The notes beneath the pieces are model-generated. The model was given only the letters and a program-made list of their open reading frames with translations, searched no databases and was not told the DNA's origin. A stretch of DNA of 14,650 nt from positions 1-14,650 of the forward strand of contig JADNEJ010000055.1 in NCBI GenBank assembly GCA_016292295.1, given 5' to 3'. This document shows positions 1 through 11,010 of this stretch, in pieces; positions within the stretch are counted from its first letter, which is position 1, and each line of letters starts with the position of its first letter. This stretch comes from Candidatus Thiodictyon intracellulare. GTDB taxonomy: Bacteria; Pseudomonadota; Gammaproteobacteria; Chromatiales; Chromatiaceae. The position numbers were made by a program, and so were the translations under genes.

Positions 1-56
1 TCCCACGCTACCGGAACCGCGCTCGGAATTCATGCAGCCTTGCCGGAAGGACACGT

Positions 57-108
57 TCAACCCGGGGCGCTGCCCTGGGCTGGTATGTCTCGCCCCTTCG
101 GGGCTTGG
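57..108. repeat. Two-hairpin interspersed intergenic repeat
   Basis: Two adjacent hairpins lie just past the uvrA stop. The first pairs CCCGGGGC (61-68) with GCCCTGGG (72-79), with one G-T pair; the second is GCCCC-TTC-GGGGC (92-104). From memory, intergenic repeats of this form (a CCC..GGGC hairpin, a spacer around TGGTATGTCTC, then GCCCCTTCGGGGC) recur in many environmental bacterial genomes and give rise to spurious short ORFs. No U-run follows on the minus strand, so this is a poor intrinsic terminator for uvrA, although a transcript could stall there. I see no gene in 1-146. Confidence 0.55.
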
Positions 109-146
109 GCCGTTTGCAAGCAGGCCGACGATTCGGCTCGGAGCGC

Positions 147-2990
147 CTACCACCCCCGCTCCAGCAAGGGCTTGAGAAATCGACCCGTATGGGACTCGGG
201 ATCGGCCGCGATCTGTTCCGGCGTCCCGACACTGATCAGCTCCCCACCTTTGTCCCCGCCCTCCGGCCCCAGATCGATGACCCAGTCGGCGGTCTTGATG
301 ACGTCCAGGTTGTGCTCGATGACGATGACGGTATTGCCGTGGTCGCGGAAGCGGTGCAAGACCTGGAGCAATTGCGCCACGTCGTGGAAGTGCAGGCCGG
401 TGGTTGGTTCGTCCAGGATATAGAGGGTGCGGCCGGTGTCGCGTTTGCTCAGTTCACGCGAGAGCTTGACCCGTTGCGCCTCGCCGCCGGAAAGTGTCGT
501 CGCGCTCTGGCCCAGGCGCACATAGGCAAGCCCCACGTCCATCAGGGTCTGGAGCTTGCGGTGAATGACCTCGACTGGGGCGAAGAAGGGCAGCGCGTCC
601 TCGATGGTGAGGTTCAGGACCTCGTCGATAGTGCGGCCCTTATAGCGGACCCCCAAGGTCTCGCGGTTATAGCGGCGGCCCTTGCAGGTGTCACACTGAA
701 CATAGATGTCGGGCAGGAAGTGCATCTCCACCCGAATGAGCCCACCGCCTTTGCACGCCTCGCAGCGCCCGCCCTTGACGTTGAAACTGAAGCGGCTTGG
801 GCCGTAGCCACAGGAACGCGCCTCGGGTACGGAGGCGAAGAGGTCGCGCACCAGGTTGAATAGGCCAGTATAGGTGGCCGGATTGGAGCGTGGAGTGCGT
901 CCGATGGGGCTCTGGTCGATGTCGACGATCTTGTCGAAATACGCCAGGCCCTCGATGGCGCGGTGGGGTGCCGGGGTGAGGCTGGCGCCGTTGAGTTGGC
1001 GGGCGGCCACGGGGAACAGGGTGTCGTTGATGAGGGTGGATTTTCCGGAGCCGGAGACCCCTGTGATGCAACAGAAGTTGCCGACCGGGATGGCGGCATC
1101 GACGTTCTTCAAGTTATTGCCGGTGGCGCCCAGGATACGCAATTGGCGCTCCGGGTCCGACGGGGTACGATGGGTGGGGATCGCAATGCGCAGGTCGCCA
1201 CAGAGATAGCGACCGGTCAGTGACTTGGGATTAGCGGCGATCTGCGCGGCGGTGCCCTGGGCGATCAGCTCACCGCCGTGGACACCGGCGCCCGGCCCCA
1301 TATCGACCACCAGGTCCGCGGCACGGATCGCCTCCTCGTCGTGCTCGACGACGATGACGGTGTTGCCGATGTCGCGCAGATAGGTCAGGGTCTTGAGCAA
1401 CCTGGCGTTGTCGCGCTGGTGTAGGCCGATGGAGGGCTCGTCCAGGATATACATGACGCCGACCAGGCCGGCGCCGATCTGGCTCGCCAGGCGGATGCGC
1501 TGGCCCTCACCGCCGGAGAGGGTCTCGGCGCTGCGAGCGAGCGTAAGATAGTCGAGGCCCACGTCCGTGAGGAAACGCAGTCGGGTGGCGATCTCCTGGT
1601 TGATGCGGGCGCCGATCTCCCCGCGCCGCCCGGGCAGGCTCAGCCCATCGAACCAGGCGAGGCACTCACCGACCGGCAGGGCGCAGAGGCTGGGGAGGTT
1701 GCGGTCGGCGACGAAGACGTGGCGTGCCGCCTCGCTCAGACGGGCGCCATTGCAGGCCGGGCAGGGGTGGTACGACAGATACCGAGCCAGTTCCTCGCGC
1801 ACGGTGGTGGAGTCTGTCTCGCGGTAGCGCCGCTCCAGATTGGGGATGATCCCCTCGAAGGGACGCAGCTTCCCGCTGCCGCTCTCGTGGAGGAGCCTGA
1901 GTTTGAGCTTGTCCTTGCCGGAGCCGTAGAGCACCACCTGGCGGGCCGTCTCCGGCAGGTCGGCCCAGGCCGCCTCCACATCAAACCCATAGTGCCCGGC
2001 CAGGGCCTGGACTATATGGAAGTAATGGCCGTTGCACCGCTTCCAGCCGCGCACGGCCCCGGCGGCCAGACTCACGCTCGGCTTGGTGACCACCTTGGCC
2101 GGGTCGAAGAACTGCTCGACCCCCAGGCCATCGCAGGTCGGGCAGGCACCCACCGGGTTGTTGAAGGAGAAGAGGCGCGGTTCCAGCTCCTGGATGCTGT
2201 AGCCGCAGATGGGGCAGGCGAAGGTGGCAGAAAAGGTGGTCTCGGGCCGCCCCGGCGCCGAGCTGCCCGCGTCTGTCGGGGACTTCAATGGAGCGATCAG
2301 GGCGATACCCCCGGAGAGCGCGAGCGCGGTCTCGAATGACTCCGCCAGTCGCAGGTGCAGATCGGGACGCACCCGAAAGCGGTCGATGACGACCTCGATA
2401 TCGTGCTTCTTCTTCAGATCCAGGTCCGGCGGGTTGTCGAGTTCGCAGAGGTCGCCGTCGATGCGCGCCCGCACGAACCCCTGTGCATGCAACTCTGCGA
2501 TCAGTCGCTGGTACTCACCCTTACGCGCGGATACCACCGGGGCGAGGAGCATGAGGCGCTCCCCCTCCGGCAGGGCCAATACCTGGTCGACCATCTGACT
2601 AACCGTCTGGACCTCGAGCGTCTCCCCGTGTCGGGGGCAGCGAGAGATGCCGACGCGGGCGAACAGTAGGCGCAGATAGTCGTAGATCTCGGTAATGGTG
2701 CCGACGGTCGAGCGAGGGTTGTGGGAGGTCGTCTTCTGCTCGATCGAGATGGCGGGCGAGAGCCCCTCGATATGATCGACGTCCGGCTTTTCCATCACCG
2801 AGAGGAATTGCCGGGCATAGGCGGACAGCGACTCGACATAGCGGCGCTGGCCCTCGGCATAGATGGTGTCGAAGGCAAGCGAGGACTTGCCGGAGCCCGA
2901 AAGTCCGGTGACGACGATCAGCCGGTCGCGCGGCAGATCGAGATCCAGATTCTTGAGGTTGTGGGTACGGACGCCGCGCAGGCGGATCAT
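147..2990 (-). CDS. uvrA: Excinuclease ABC subunit A (UvrA)
   Basis: This is the DNA damage sensor of nucleotide excision repair; a UvrA dimer scans DNA with UvrB and loads UvrB at lesions. Counting from ATG 2990 (947 aa; E. coli about 940), the two ABC ATPase modules are complete: Walker A GLSGSGKS (29-36) and GVSGSGKS (644-651), signatures LSGGEGQR (491-498) and LSGGEAQR (834-841), and Walker B YILDEPS (514-520) and YILDEPT (857-863). Zinc-binding cysteines are present as CPIC/CPTC (about 259-286) and CEAC/CDTC (743-770). A GTG at 2999 would add three residues. I prefer ATG 2990 because it overlaps the upstream DUF29 stop as ATGA, which implies translational coupling. The protein ends [10 protein letters not shown] plus a short tail, as in the family. 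It appears intact. Confidence 0.98.
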   Translation of the reverse strand: MIRLRGVRTHNLKNLDLDLPRDRLIVVTGLSGSGKSSLAFDTIYAEGQRRYVESLSAYARQFLSVMEKPDVDHIEGLSPAISIEQKTTSHNPRSTVGTITEIYDYLRLLFARVGISRCPRHGETLEVQTVSQMVDQVLALPEGERLMLLAPVVSARKGEYQRLIAELHAQGFVRARIDGDLCELDNPPDLDLKKKHDIEVVIDRFRVRPDLHLRLAESFETALALSGGIALIAPLKSPTDAGSSAPGRPETTFSATFACPICGYSIQELEPRLFSFNNPVGACPTCDGLGVEQFFDPAKVVTKPSVSLAAGAVRGWKRCNGHYFHIVQALAGHYGFDVEAAWADLPETARQVVLYGSGKDKLKLRLLHESGSGKLRPFEGIIPNLERRYRETDSTTVREELARYLSYHPCPACNGARLSEAARHVFVADRNLPSLCALPVGECLAWFDGLSLPGRRGEIGARINQEIATRLRFLTDVGLDYLTLARSAETLSGGEGQRIRLASQIGAGLVGVMYILDEPSIGLHQRDNARLLKTLTYLRDIGNTVIVVEHDEEAIRAADLVVDMGPGAGVHGGELIAQGTAAQIAANPKSLTGRYLCGDLRIAIPTHRTPSDPERQLRILGATGNNLKNVDAAIPVGNFCCITGVSGSGKSTLINDTLFPVAARQLNGASLTPAPHRAIEGLAYFDKIVDIDQSPIGRTPRSNPATYTGLFNLVRDLFASVPEARSCGYGPSRFSFNVKGGRCEACKGGGLIRVEMHFLPDIYVQCDTCKGRRYNRETLGVRYKGRTIDEVLNLTIEDALPFFAPVEVIHRKLQTLMDVGLAYVRLGQSATTLSGGEAQRVKLSRELSKRDTGRTLYILDEPTTGLHFHDVAQLLQVLHRFRDHGNTVIVIEHNLDVIKTADWVIDLGPEGGDKGGELISVGTPEQIAADPESHTGRFLKPLLERGW

Positions 2991-3418
2991 TCCGGCCACC
3001 AGGAAGGATTGAGCATCTCGTTGTCCATGGACCAGTCACAGGTGTCCGGAAAGCAATCGAGCCCAGTCTCGGTGACGGCCAGGGCGACGGCCCTGGCCCA
3101 GATCATATCGAGCCAGTCTGGGTCCTGAAGCTTAGCCCGCAGACTGGTGGTTTCTGTCAGGTTATAGGCCAGTTCCTTGCGCTGTGCCTTGATCGTCTTC
3201 TCGCAACTCGCGCCGCGACGCACCGGCTGGTATTGCCACTTCAGCAGATACCTCAAGAGAACGGCCATCCGACTGGCAAACTCCCGCGGTTCGCTCTTGC
3301 TCACGTCCTCGATCTCCTCGGCGATGTGCTCCAGGTCCAGGCGGCCAAAACAACGGGCATGAGTCAGTCCGGCCTGCTCCTGGGACCAGGCGACGATGTC
3401 TGTTTCATAAGTTTGCAT
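2987..3418 (-). CDS. DUF29 family protein
   Basis: This small soluble protein of 143 aa is close to the usual DUF29 length. Recognisable family features are the N-terminal TYE.D..AW..EQA block (3-16), the acidic helix [13 protein letters not shown] (27-39), then [12 protein letters not shown] (54-65), and a C-terminal FPDTCDWS block (122-129). DUF29 proteins are common, often in many copies, in cyanobacteria and purple sulfur bacteria. Their function is unknown, and none is assigned here. The ATG at 3418 follows GGGGA at a good distance. Its TGA overlaps the ATG of uvrA by four bases, so the two genes are probably cotranscribed and coupled. No signal peptide or membrane segment is visible. 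Confidence 0.88.
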   Translation of the reverse strand: MQTYETDIVAWSQEQAGLTHARCFGRLDLEHIAEEIEDVSKSEPREFASRMAVLLRYLLKWQYQPVRRGASCEKTIKAQRKELAYNLTETTSLRAKLQDPDWLDMIWARAVALAVTETGLDCFPDTCDWSMDNEMLNPSWWPE

Positions 3419-3456
3419 CTGGTTCCCCGCTCAAGACTCTCGGTGCACGAGCCTTA

Positions 3457-3485
3457 ACGATAGCGCGAGGCCGAAGGTCGGGCAA
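3457..3485 (-). promoter_or_regulatory. Candidate sigma-70 promoter for DUF29-uvrA
   Basis: On the minus strand, TTGCCC (3485-3480) is separated by exactly 17 bases from TATCGT (3462-3457), about 40 bases upstream of the DUF29 ATG. Both hexamers are moderate matches to TTGACA and TATAAT. It lies downstream of the atp terminator and is the best candidate found by eye in this gap. I saw no LexA-type CTG-N10-CAG site near it, but the search was by eye only. Confidence 0.35.
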
Positions 3486-3527
3486 GGGGCGCGCTTAGGC
3501 CGACTGGATAGGCGCTGGATGCCTGGA

Positions 3528-3608
3528 CTTCACAAGACCCCGCGCGTTGTGAAGCCCTCGGGGCGCACAGCGCCCAACACATGCGTGACACCGCAAAGCG
3601 GTGTCACG
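3528..3608. repeat. Three consecutive small hairpins
   Basis: Three inverted repeats follow one another. CTTCACAA (3528-3535) pairs with TTGTGAAG (3547-3554). GGGCGC-ACA-GCGCCC spans 3561-3575. CGTGACACCGC-AAA-GCGGTGTCACG (3584-3608) is a perfect 11-bp stem. None has a T-run. They fill the gap between the atp terminator and the DUF29 promoter and resemble REP-like intergenic palindromes. Whether they act in DNA or RNA cannot be told from sequence. Confidence 0.6.
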
Positions 3609-3619
3609 AGAAGGGCCAC

Positions 3620-3657
3620 AAATAAAAACGCCCCCGGCGCTCCGCGCCGGGGGCGTT
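3620..3657 (-). terminator. Rho-independent terminator of the atp operon
   Basis: A perfect 14-bp stem (3644-3657 pairing with 3627-3640, loop of three bases at 3641-3643) is built mostly of G-C pairs. On the minus strand it is followed by TTTTTATTT. It lies about 25 bases past the atpC stop. The plus-strand reading has no T-run, so it works for the leftward atp transcript and should separate it from DUF29-uvrA. Confidence 0.93.
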
Positions 3658-3681
3658 AGTTAAGGCGACCGAGAGGGCGCC

Positions 3682-4107
3682 CTAACTGGTCTTCATCTTG
3701 CGCATCCGCTCGATCGCCCGCAACTGGGCGATGGCCTCGGCCAGTTCGGACTGGGCTTTGGCGTACTCAAACTCGGCGGCGTGGCCGGCGAGTGCGTCTT
3801 CCGCCTTACGCTTGACCTCCATCGCCGCCGCCTCGTCCAGGTCATGGGCGCGGATGGCGGTGTCGGCGAGTATGGTCACGGCCATGGGCTGAACCTCGAT
3901 CATGCCGCCTGAGACATAGAAGTGGTCCTTCTCGCCGTTCTCCTTCTGCACCCGCACATCACCGGGCCGCAGCCGGCTGATAAAGGCGGTGTGGCGCGGC
4001 GCGATGCCAACCTCGCCTAACTCCGCGGTCGCGAAGACCATGGTCGCGAGCCCGGAGTGGATGGCCCCCTCGGCGCTCACGATGTCCACATGGATGGTCA
4101 TAGCCAT
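3682..4107 (-). CDS. atpC: F1F0 ATP synthase epsilon subunit
   Basis: Epsilon belongs to the central stalk and can inhibit ATP hydrolysis through its mobile C-terminal helices. The 141 aa match the family (E. coli 139). The N-terminal beta-sandwich is recognisable from VDIVSAEG (7-14), GEVGIAPRHTAF (31-42) and the FYVSGGMIEV strand (63-72). The C-terminal two-helix domain follows, with Ala-, Glu- and Arg-rich helices ending RMRKMKTS. It is the last gene of the operon, 17 bases after atpD and just before a strong terminator. Start ATG 4107 has GAGGG at a suitable distance; an ATG two codons later (4101) is an alternative. Confidence 0.97.
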   Translation of the reverse strand: MAMTIHVDIVSAEGAIHSGLATMVFATAELGEVGIAPRHTAFISRLRPGDVRVQKENGEKDHFYVSGGMIEVQPMAVTILADTAIRAHDLDEAAAMEVKRKAEDALAGHAAEFEYAKAQSELAEAIAQLRAIERMRKMKTS

Positions 4108-4124
4108 AGCTCAACCCTCAATTG

Positions 4125-5510
<1,386 letters not shown>

Positions 5511-5583
5511 CTATTCCTCGTTCTCGCCTGGGCAGGCGTCTGGGGATGCGTTCTGAAGCGGAGTTCTCAATCGCAGTGCCCGG

Positions 5584-6447
5584 CTAGACCGCCGCCGCGC
5601 CGCCCACGATCTCCGAAATTTCTTGGGTGATCGCCGCCTGGCGGGCCTTGTTGTAGATCAGCTGCAACTCGCCCATCAATTCGCCCGCGTTGTCGGAGGC
5701 GGACTTCATGGCCACCATGCGGGCCGCCTGCTCACAGGCACCATTCTCCACCACGCCCTGGTAGACCAGGGCCTCGATGTAGCGGGTCAGGAGCGAATCG
5801 AGCACCGTCTTGGCGTCGGGCTCATAGATATAGTCCCAGTGCAGCGGCATGGCCGCCTGCTCGCTCGGCACCAGGGGCACCAGTTGGCGAATCACCGGCC
5901 GCTGCGTCATGGTGTTCACGAACTCGTTGCTCGCAACATAGAGCGCATCGATCTCTTTGGCCTCGAAGGCGTCGAGCATCACCTTGACGGTACCGATCAG
6001 GCTCTCGATGTGCGGCTTGTCCCCCAGGTGGGTCGCCTGCCCCAGCACCTTGCCGCCGAAGCGTCGGAAGAAGGCTAAGGCCTTGCTGCCGATGGTGCAG
6101 AAGACCGGTTCGATCCCGGCGGCGTGCAGCGTCTTGACCTCGGCGATCAGCTTACGGAACAGATTGCTGTTCAATCCGCCGCACAGGCCGCGATCCGAGG
6201 AAATGATGATGAAGCCGACCCGCTTGCGGCTGCGCTCCACGGCCATGAAGGAGTGCCGATACTCGGGGGTGGCGCAGGCTAGATGGCTGATGACCGACAG
6301 CATCTTTTCCGCGTAGGGCTTGGATGCGGACATGCGCTCCTGGGCCCTGCGCATCTTGGACGCCGCGACCATCTGCATGGCCTTGGTAATCTTCTGCGTG
6401 CTCTTGATGCTCGCGATCTTGGTGCGGACTTCTTTGGCGCCAGCCAT
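5584..6447 (-). CDS. atpG: F1F0 ATP synthase gamma subunit
   Basis: Gamma is the rotating shaft that couples the c-ring to the catalytic sites. It has 287 aa, the same as E. coli. The N-terminal helix carries [20 protein letters not shown] (5-24), the central part has [11 protein letters not shown] (83-93), and the C-terminal coiled-coil helix carries the conserved E.......M..A..NA pattern and [17 protein letters not shown]. The ATG at 6447 follows GGGAG at about 8 bases. The leader between atpA and atpG is unusually long (133 bases) and structured, which could limit gamma synthesis relative to alpha and beta. Confidence 0.98.
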   Translation of the reverse strand: MAGAKEVRTKIASIKSTQKITKAMQMVAASKMRRAQERMSASKPYAEKMLSVISHLACATPEYRHSFMAVERSRKRVGFIIISSDRGLCGGLNSNLFRKLIAEVKTLHAAGIEPVFCTIGSKALAFFRRFGGKVLGQATHLGDKPHIESLIGTVKVMLDAFEAKEIDALYVASNEFVNTMTQRPVIRQLVPLVPSEQAAMPLHWDYIYEPDAKTVLDSLLTRYIEALVYQGVVENGACEQAARMVAMKSASDNAGELMGELQLIYNKARQAAITQEISEIVGGAAAV

Positions 6448-6472
6448 TTAATAAGCTCCCAGCCTCCAGCGG

Positions 6473-6576
6473 CCAGCCACCGGCTTGGTCGGCGGCGACC
6501 GCGGCGTGAATCGGGTCATGCAGAGAGACCGCGCCGCCCAGGCCGACCCCGCTCGGGGCCGACCACCGGCGGCTGG
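6473..6576 (-). repeat. Long inverted repeat in the atpA-atpG gap
   Basis: The arms at 6473-6493 and 6558-6576 pair as CCAGCC, one base, CCGG, then TGGTCGGC. In the transcript this gives a stem of 19 pairs with one G-U pair and a 2-base bulge. Inside it are GCGGCG/CGCCGC and CCCC-GCTC-GGGG (6547-6558) pairings, so the whole gap can fold. It could modulate atpG translation or mRNA stability, or be a REP-like insertion; the sequence alone does not decide. Confidence 0.65.
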
Positions 6577-6580
6577 TACA

Positions 6581-8137
6581 CTACCACGTGTTGTTGGCCT
6601 TGAACGCCTTAATCGAGGCGTGCATTGCTGCCTGGATTTCGTCGTTGTAGTCGCCGGTGGTGTTGATCCGCTCGAGCAGATCCGCCTGGGAGGTCTTCAT
6701 GTACGACTTCATGGCACGCTCGAAGTCTACGACCTTCTTCACGTCCACGTCGTCGAGGTAGCCCTCATTGGCAGCGAAGAGCGCAATGGCCATCTGCGCC
6801 ACACTCATCGGTGAATACTGCACCTGTTTCATCAGCTCGGTGACCCGCTCACCACGCTGGAGCTGCTTGCGAGTGGCCTCGTCGAGGTCGGAGGCGAATT
6901 GGGAGAAGGCCGCCAACTCGCGGAACTGCGCCAGTGCCAACCGGATACCACCGCCAAGCTTCTTGATGATCTTGGTCTGGGCAGCACCGCCGACGCGTGA
7001 CACCGAGAGGCCGGCGTTGATGGCCGGGCGGATACCGGCATTGAAGAGATCGGTCTCCAGGAAAATCTGGCCGTCCGTGATGGAGATGACGTTGGTCGGC
7101 ACGAAGGCGGAGACGTCACCGGCCTGGGTCTCGATTATGGGCAGCGCGGTCAGCGAACCGGTCCTACCCTTCACCGCACCCTTGGTCTGCTCTTCCACAT
7201 AGTGCGCGTTGACGCGGGCGGCGCGCTCGAGCAGGCGTGAATGCAGATAGAAGACGTCACCCGGATAGGCCTCACGGCCCGGCGGGCGGCGCAGCAGCAG
7301 CGAGACCTGCCGGTAGGCCCAGGCCTGCTTGGTCAGATCGTCATAAACGATCAGAGCATCCTCACCGCGATCACGGAAGTACTCGCCCATGGTGGCACCC
7401 GCATAGGGCGCGATGTACTGCATGGCGGCAGACTCGGCTGCGGCGGCCGCGACGATGATGGTGTGCTCCATCGCGCCGAATTCTTCCAGCTTGCGCACTA
7501 GGGTAGCAATGGAGGAATTCTTCTGCCCCACCGCGACATAGATGCACTTAACGCCGGTGCCCTTCTGGTTGATGATCGTATCGACTGCGACCGCGGTCTT
7601 GCCGGTCTGGCGGTCACCGATGATCAACTCACGCTGACCGCGGCCGATCGGCACCATAGCGTCGATGGCCTTGAGCCCGGTCTGCACCGGCTGGTCCACC
7701 GACTTGCGGGCGATGACGCCGGGAGCCACCTTCTCGATGGGCGCGGTGCCGGCCGCATCGATTGGGCCCTTGCCGTCGATCGGATTACCGAGCGAGTCTA
7801 ATACACGCCCGAGCAGGCCGGAGCCTACCGGGACTTCAAGCACGCGGCCGGTACAGCGAACCCAGTCGCCCTCGGTCAGATGGGTATAGGGTCCCAGGAT
7901 AACCGCGCCCACAGAATCGCGCTCCAGATTCAGTGCCAGACCAAAGGTAGCCTGACCGGAACTGTCTGGAGGAAACTCCAGCATCTCGTAATACTTGGCG
8001 TCCGTCAGGCCGTGGACGCGCACGATACCGTCCGTGATGCTGACGATGGTGCCTTCAGTGCGGGCCTCCGTCTTCAGGTCGAACTGTTCGATCTTCTGTT
8101 TGATGAGATCGCTGATTTCGGAAGGGTTCAGTTGCAT
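6581..8137 (-). CDS. atpA: F1F0 ATP synthase alpha subunit
   Basis: Alpha is the non-catalytic nucleotide-binding subunit of the F1 hexamer. It has 518 aa (E. coli 513). Visible features are the N-terminal helix that meets delta ([14 protein letters not shown], 3-16), the P-loop GDRQTGKT (174-181), the Walker B-like strand [10 protein letters not shown] (261-270) and the arginine-finger segment [12 protein letters not shown] (378-389, with Arg381). The C-terminal domain ends in KAFKANNTW. The ATG at 8137 has AGGA about 8 bases upstream. It lies 28 bases after atpH. All key residues are present. Confidence 0.99.
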   Translation of the reverse strand: MQLNPSEISDLIKQKIEQFDLKTEARTEGTIVSITDGIVRVHGLTDAKYYEMLEFPPDSSGQATFGLALNLERDSVGAVILGPYTHLTEGDWVRCTGRVLEVPVGSGLLGRVLDSLGNPIDGKGPIDAAGTAPIEKVAPGVIARKSVDQPVQTGLKAIDAMVPIGRGQRELIIGDRQTGKTAVAVDTIINQKGTGVKCIYVAVGQKNSSIATLVRKLEEFGAMEHTIIVAAAAAESAAMQYIAPYAGATMGEYFRDRGEDALIVYDDLTKQAWAYRQVSLLLRRPPGREAYPGDVFYLHSRLLERAARVNAHYVEEQTKGAVKGRTGSLTALPIIETQAGDVSAFVPTNVISITDGQIFLETDLFNAGIRPAINAGLSVSRVGGAAQTKIIKKLGGGIRLALAQFRELAAFSQFASDLDEATRKQLQRGERVTELMKQVQYSPMSVAQMAIALFAANEGYLDDVDVKKVVDFERAMKSYMKTSQADLLERINTTGDYNDEIQAAMHASIKAFKANNTW

Positions 8138-8165
8138 GGCAGTATCCTGTTCACAATGGGCCCGT

Positions 8166-8705
8166 TCAGAACTGGAGGGCGTGCGCGAGTTGCTTGAGCT
8201 TGCCGCGGACCGAGTCGTCGATCACCAGGTCCCCGGCGCGGATCTCGACACCGCCGATGAGGTCGGGGTCAAGTTCCACGGTCACCTGGACCTGGGCGCC
8301 GAAGCGGCGGTCCAGAGACTGGGCCAGGGCCTGTTCCTGGGCAGCATCGACCGGAAAGGCGCTGCGGACCACGATCTCGCGCACCCCCGCACTGGCGACC
8401 CGCCGCTCGTTATAGAGGGCGACGATCTCAGGCAAGGCGGCTAAGCGGCCGTTTTCCGCCAACAGGCGGACCAGGCTAACCAGGGGCTTCGGCAGTGAAT
8501 TCCCAGCGACGCTCAGGATCATGTTTTCCACCTGGTCCCGCGCAAGCCACGGATTACCGATCTGGGCGACCATCAGCGGATCCGTTGCGATCACGGCAAG
8601 CACACCCAGCGGCTGCGTCCAGGCCTCGACCTGACCGGACTCCTGGGCCGCCATGAAGACGGCCTCGGCATAGGGCCGGGCGATGGTTGTGAGTTCTCCG
8701 GCCAT
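8166..8705 (-). CDS. atpH: F1F0 ATP synthase delta subunit
   Basis: Delta joins the top of F1 to the b-subunit stalk. It has 179 aa (E. coli 177). The family shows in the N-terminal ARPYAEAVF (8-16), the MAENGRL-like [14 protein letters not shown] segment in the middle, and the C-terminal [18 protein letters not shown] block followed by [11 protein letters not shown] 8705 has AAGG about 8 bases upstream, and the gap to atpF is only nine bases, as expected in a tightly packed operon. No anomaly seen. Confidence 0.97.
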   Translation of the reverse strand: MAGELTTIARPYAEAVFMAAQESGQVEAWTQPLGVLAVIATDPLMVAQIGNPWLARDQVENMILSVAGNSLPKPLVSLVRLLAENGRLAALPEIVALYNERRVASAGVREIVVRSAFPVDAAQEQALAQSLDRRFGAQVQVTVELDPDLIGGVEIRAGDLVIDDSVRGKLKQLAHALQF

Positions 8706-8714
8706 AGTGTGCCC

Positions 8715-9185
8715 TTAAATCTGTCTGGCGAAGTCGTCGATGATGGACTGGTGGGCGCGTGCGTCGATTTCCTTCTTCAGGATCTTCTCGGCGGCGGCGA
8801 TCACCAGGGTAGCGACCTTTTGGCGCAACTCCTCGCGTGCCCGGTTGGTCTCGTGCTCGATCTCCGCCTGGGCGGATACAATCAGGCGCTGACCCTCTCC
8901 GCGGGCGTCGGTCTTGGCCTCTTCGACGATCTCGCTGGCGCGTTTGTTCGCCTGTCCCAGGATCTCGGCCGCCTGGGCCTTGGCGTCTTTCAGGGTCTCC
9001 AGGGCGCGTTGCTCGCCCAGGGCCTTCTCTTGGTGGCCACGCTCGGCGGCCGCCAGTCCCTCGGCGATCTTGGCCTTGCGCTCCTGGAGCGCCTTCATAA
9101 TTGGCGACCAGACGTAGGTCATAGTGAACCAGACGAAGACCCCGAAGGAGATCATCTGGCCAATGAGTGTCAGATTGAAGTTCAT
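8715..9185 (-). CDS. atpF: F1F0 ATP synthase b subunit
   Basis: The b subunit forms the peripheral stalk, anchored in the membrane by its N-terminus. It has 156 aa, identical in length to E. coli. One transmembrane helix (about 5-26, from LTLIGQMISFGVFVWF) is followed by YVWSPIMKALQERKAKIAEGL and a long charged right-handed coiled-coil helix containing ANKRASEIVEEAK and REELRQKVA. The ATG at 9185 follows a GAGG. A single b gene is present, not the b/b-prime pair typical of cyanobacteria and many phototrophic alphaproteobacteria. Confidence 0.98.
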   Translation of the reverse strand: MNFNLTLIGQMISFGVFVWFTMTYVWSPIMKALQERKAKIAEGLAAAERGHQEKALGEQRALETLKDAKAQAAEILGQANKRASEIVEEAKTDARGEGQRLIVSAQAEIEHETNRAREELRQKVATLVIAAAEKILKKEIDARAHQSIIDDFARQI

Positions 9186-9240
9186 CTAATTGCCTCGGGG
9201 TGCCTCGAGTCTGCTGGGCGACCGGTCACTTGCGGGCACC

Positions 9241-9263
9241 TGATCCCTGAACCTGATCCGGGA

Positions 9264-9266
<3 letters not shown>
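9241..9266 (-). repeat. Hairpin at the atpE stop codon
   Basis: TGATCCC (9241-9247) and GGGATCA (9260-9266) form a perfect 7-bp stem with a 12-base loop. The right arm contains the atpE stop codon (9264-9266). On the transcript it sits exactly at the 3-prime end of atpE and before atpF. There is no U-run, so it is not a terminator; it could stabilise the atpE message or pause ribosomes. Confidence 0.5.
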
Positions 9267-10491
<1,225 letters not shown>

Positions 10492-10498
10492 TCATCTC

Positions 10499-10888
10499 TC
10501 AATTCTCGTCGTGACGGTTCTTGTCGTGGTTCCCCGATCGGGTTTCCCACTGTGCTGCGATCAGCGTAGATGCCACCTGGTTGACCAGATAGGCAGCCAG
10601 CAGGACCGGTATATTCAGTCTATCGAGAGTGACGAAGGCCACGACGAAGAGACCGATGATCAACGCCAACTTCACTGCTTCTGCGCGGTACATACGCAGT
10701 AACAACCGCTCGGGATGCTGCGCCCGGTACGCCCAAAAAACCGAGACCGCGAACAGACCGCTAGCCAGCAGACACCCACCTGACCCCATCAGGACCGAAA
10801 CCACCACCGAATTGCCGAAGGGCAGGGCGATGACTGTCGCTAAGGAGGCGAGGAGTGCTTGGACTTGCAGGACCCGTTGGGCGAGCAG
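10499..10888 (-). CDS. atpI: ATP synthase assembly protein AtpI, 5-prime end uncertain
   Basis: This small hydrophobic protein opens the operon; the family helps assemble the c-ring and is not essential in E. coli. Conserved features are the central RMYRAEAVKLALI block and hydrophobic segments, the last being LAAYLVNQVAS. The conventional start GTG 10807 would remove most of the first membrane segment: family-like sequence (ILLAQRVLQVQALLASLA...) continues upstream to a TAG at 10900-10898. Two codons before that TAG is ATG 10906 (ATG-CAA-TAG). So either the gene has a nonsense codon at position 3, possibly CAG to TAG, or translation starts at a non-AUG codon such as CTG 10888, which has AGG eight bases upstream. 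The coordinates given assume CTG 10888. Confidence 0.8.
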   Translation of the reverse strand: MLAQRVLQVQALLASLATVIALPFGNSVVVSVLMGSGGCLLASGLFAVSVFWAYRAQHPERLLLRMYRAEAVKLALIIGLFVVAFVTLDRLNIPVLLAAYLVNQVASTLIAAQWETRSGNHDKNRHDEN

Positions 10889-10890
10889 GA

Positions 10891-10923
10891 TAGGCGCCTA
10901 TTGCATTGCAATGGGATTATCCC
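10891..10923. promoter_or_regulatory. Three adjacent perfect palindromes over the atpI start
   Basis: TAGGCGCCTA (10891-10900), ATTGCA-T-TGCAAT (10900-10912) and GGGAT-T-ATCCC (10913-10923) follow one another with no gap. They cover the possible ATG at 10906-10904 and the TAG at 10900-10898, in the short leader after the atp promoter. They could be operator half-sites or RNA elements; no known regulator is recognised. Confidence 0.5.
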
Positions 10924-10949
10924 GTGAAAATCCCCAGTACCGAACCAGT

Positions 10950-10978
10950 AGTATAAGGGTTCCCTAAAAGGCGGTCAA
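10950..10978 (-). promoter_or_regulatory. Sigma-70 promoter of the atp operon
   Basis: On the minus strand TTGACC (10978-10973) and TATACT (10955-10950) are separated by exactly 17 bases; each hexamer differs from consensus by one base. The start of transcription would fall near 10943, leaving a leader of about 38 bases to the ATG at 10906. An inverted repeat GAACC (10942-10946)/GGTTC (10958-10962) brackets the -10 element and could be an operator. Confidence 0.8.
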
Positions 10979-11010
10979 CGCGAGGGCACGGTTTCGAGGG
11001 CATAATAAAC

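Noticed and set aside
6585..6590. CACGTG at the end of atpA as a parS core for the nearby ParB
   Set aside because: The flanks do not form the 16-bp parS palindrome (TGTT.CACGTG.AACA) and the site falls in the conserved atpA C-terminus. No parS was found by eye in the window.
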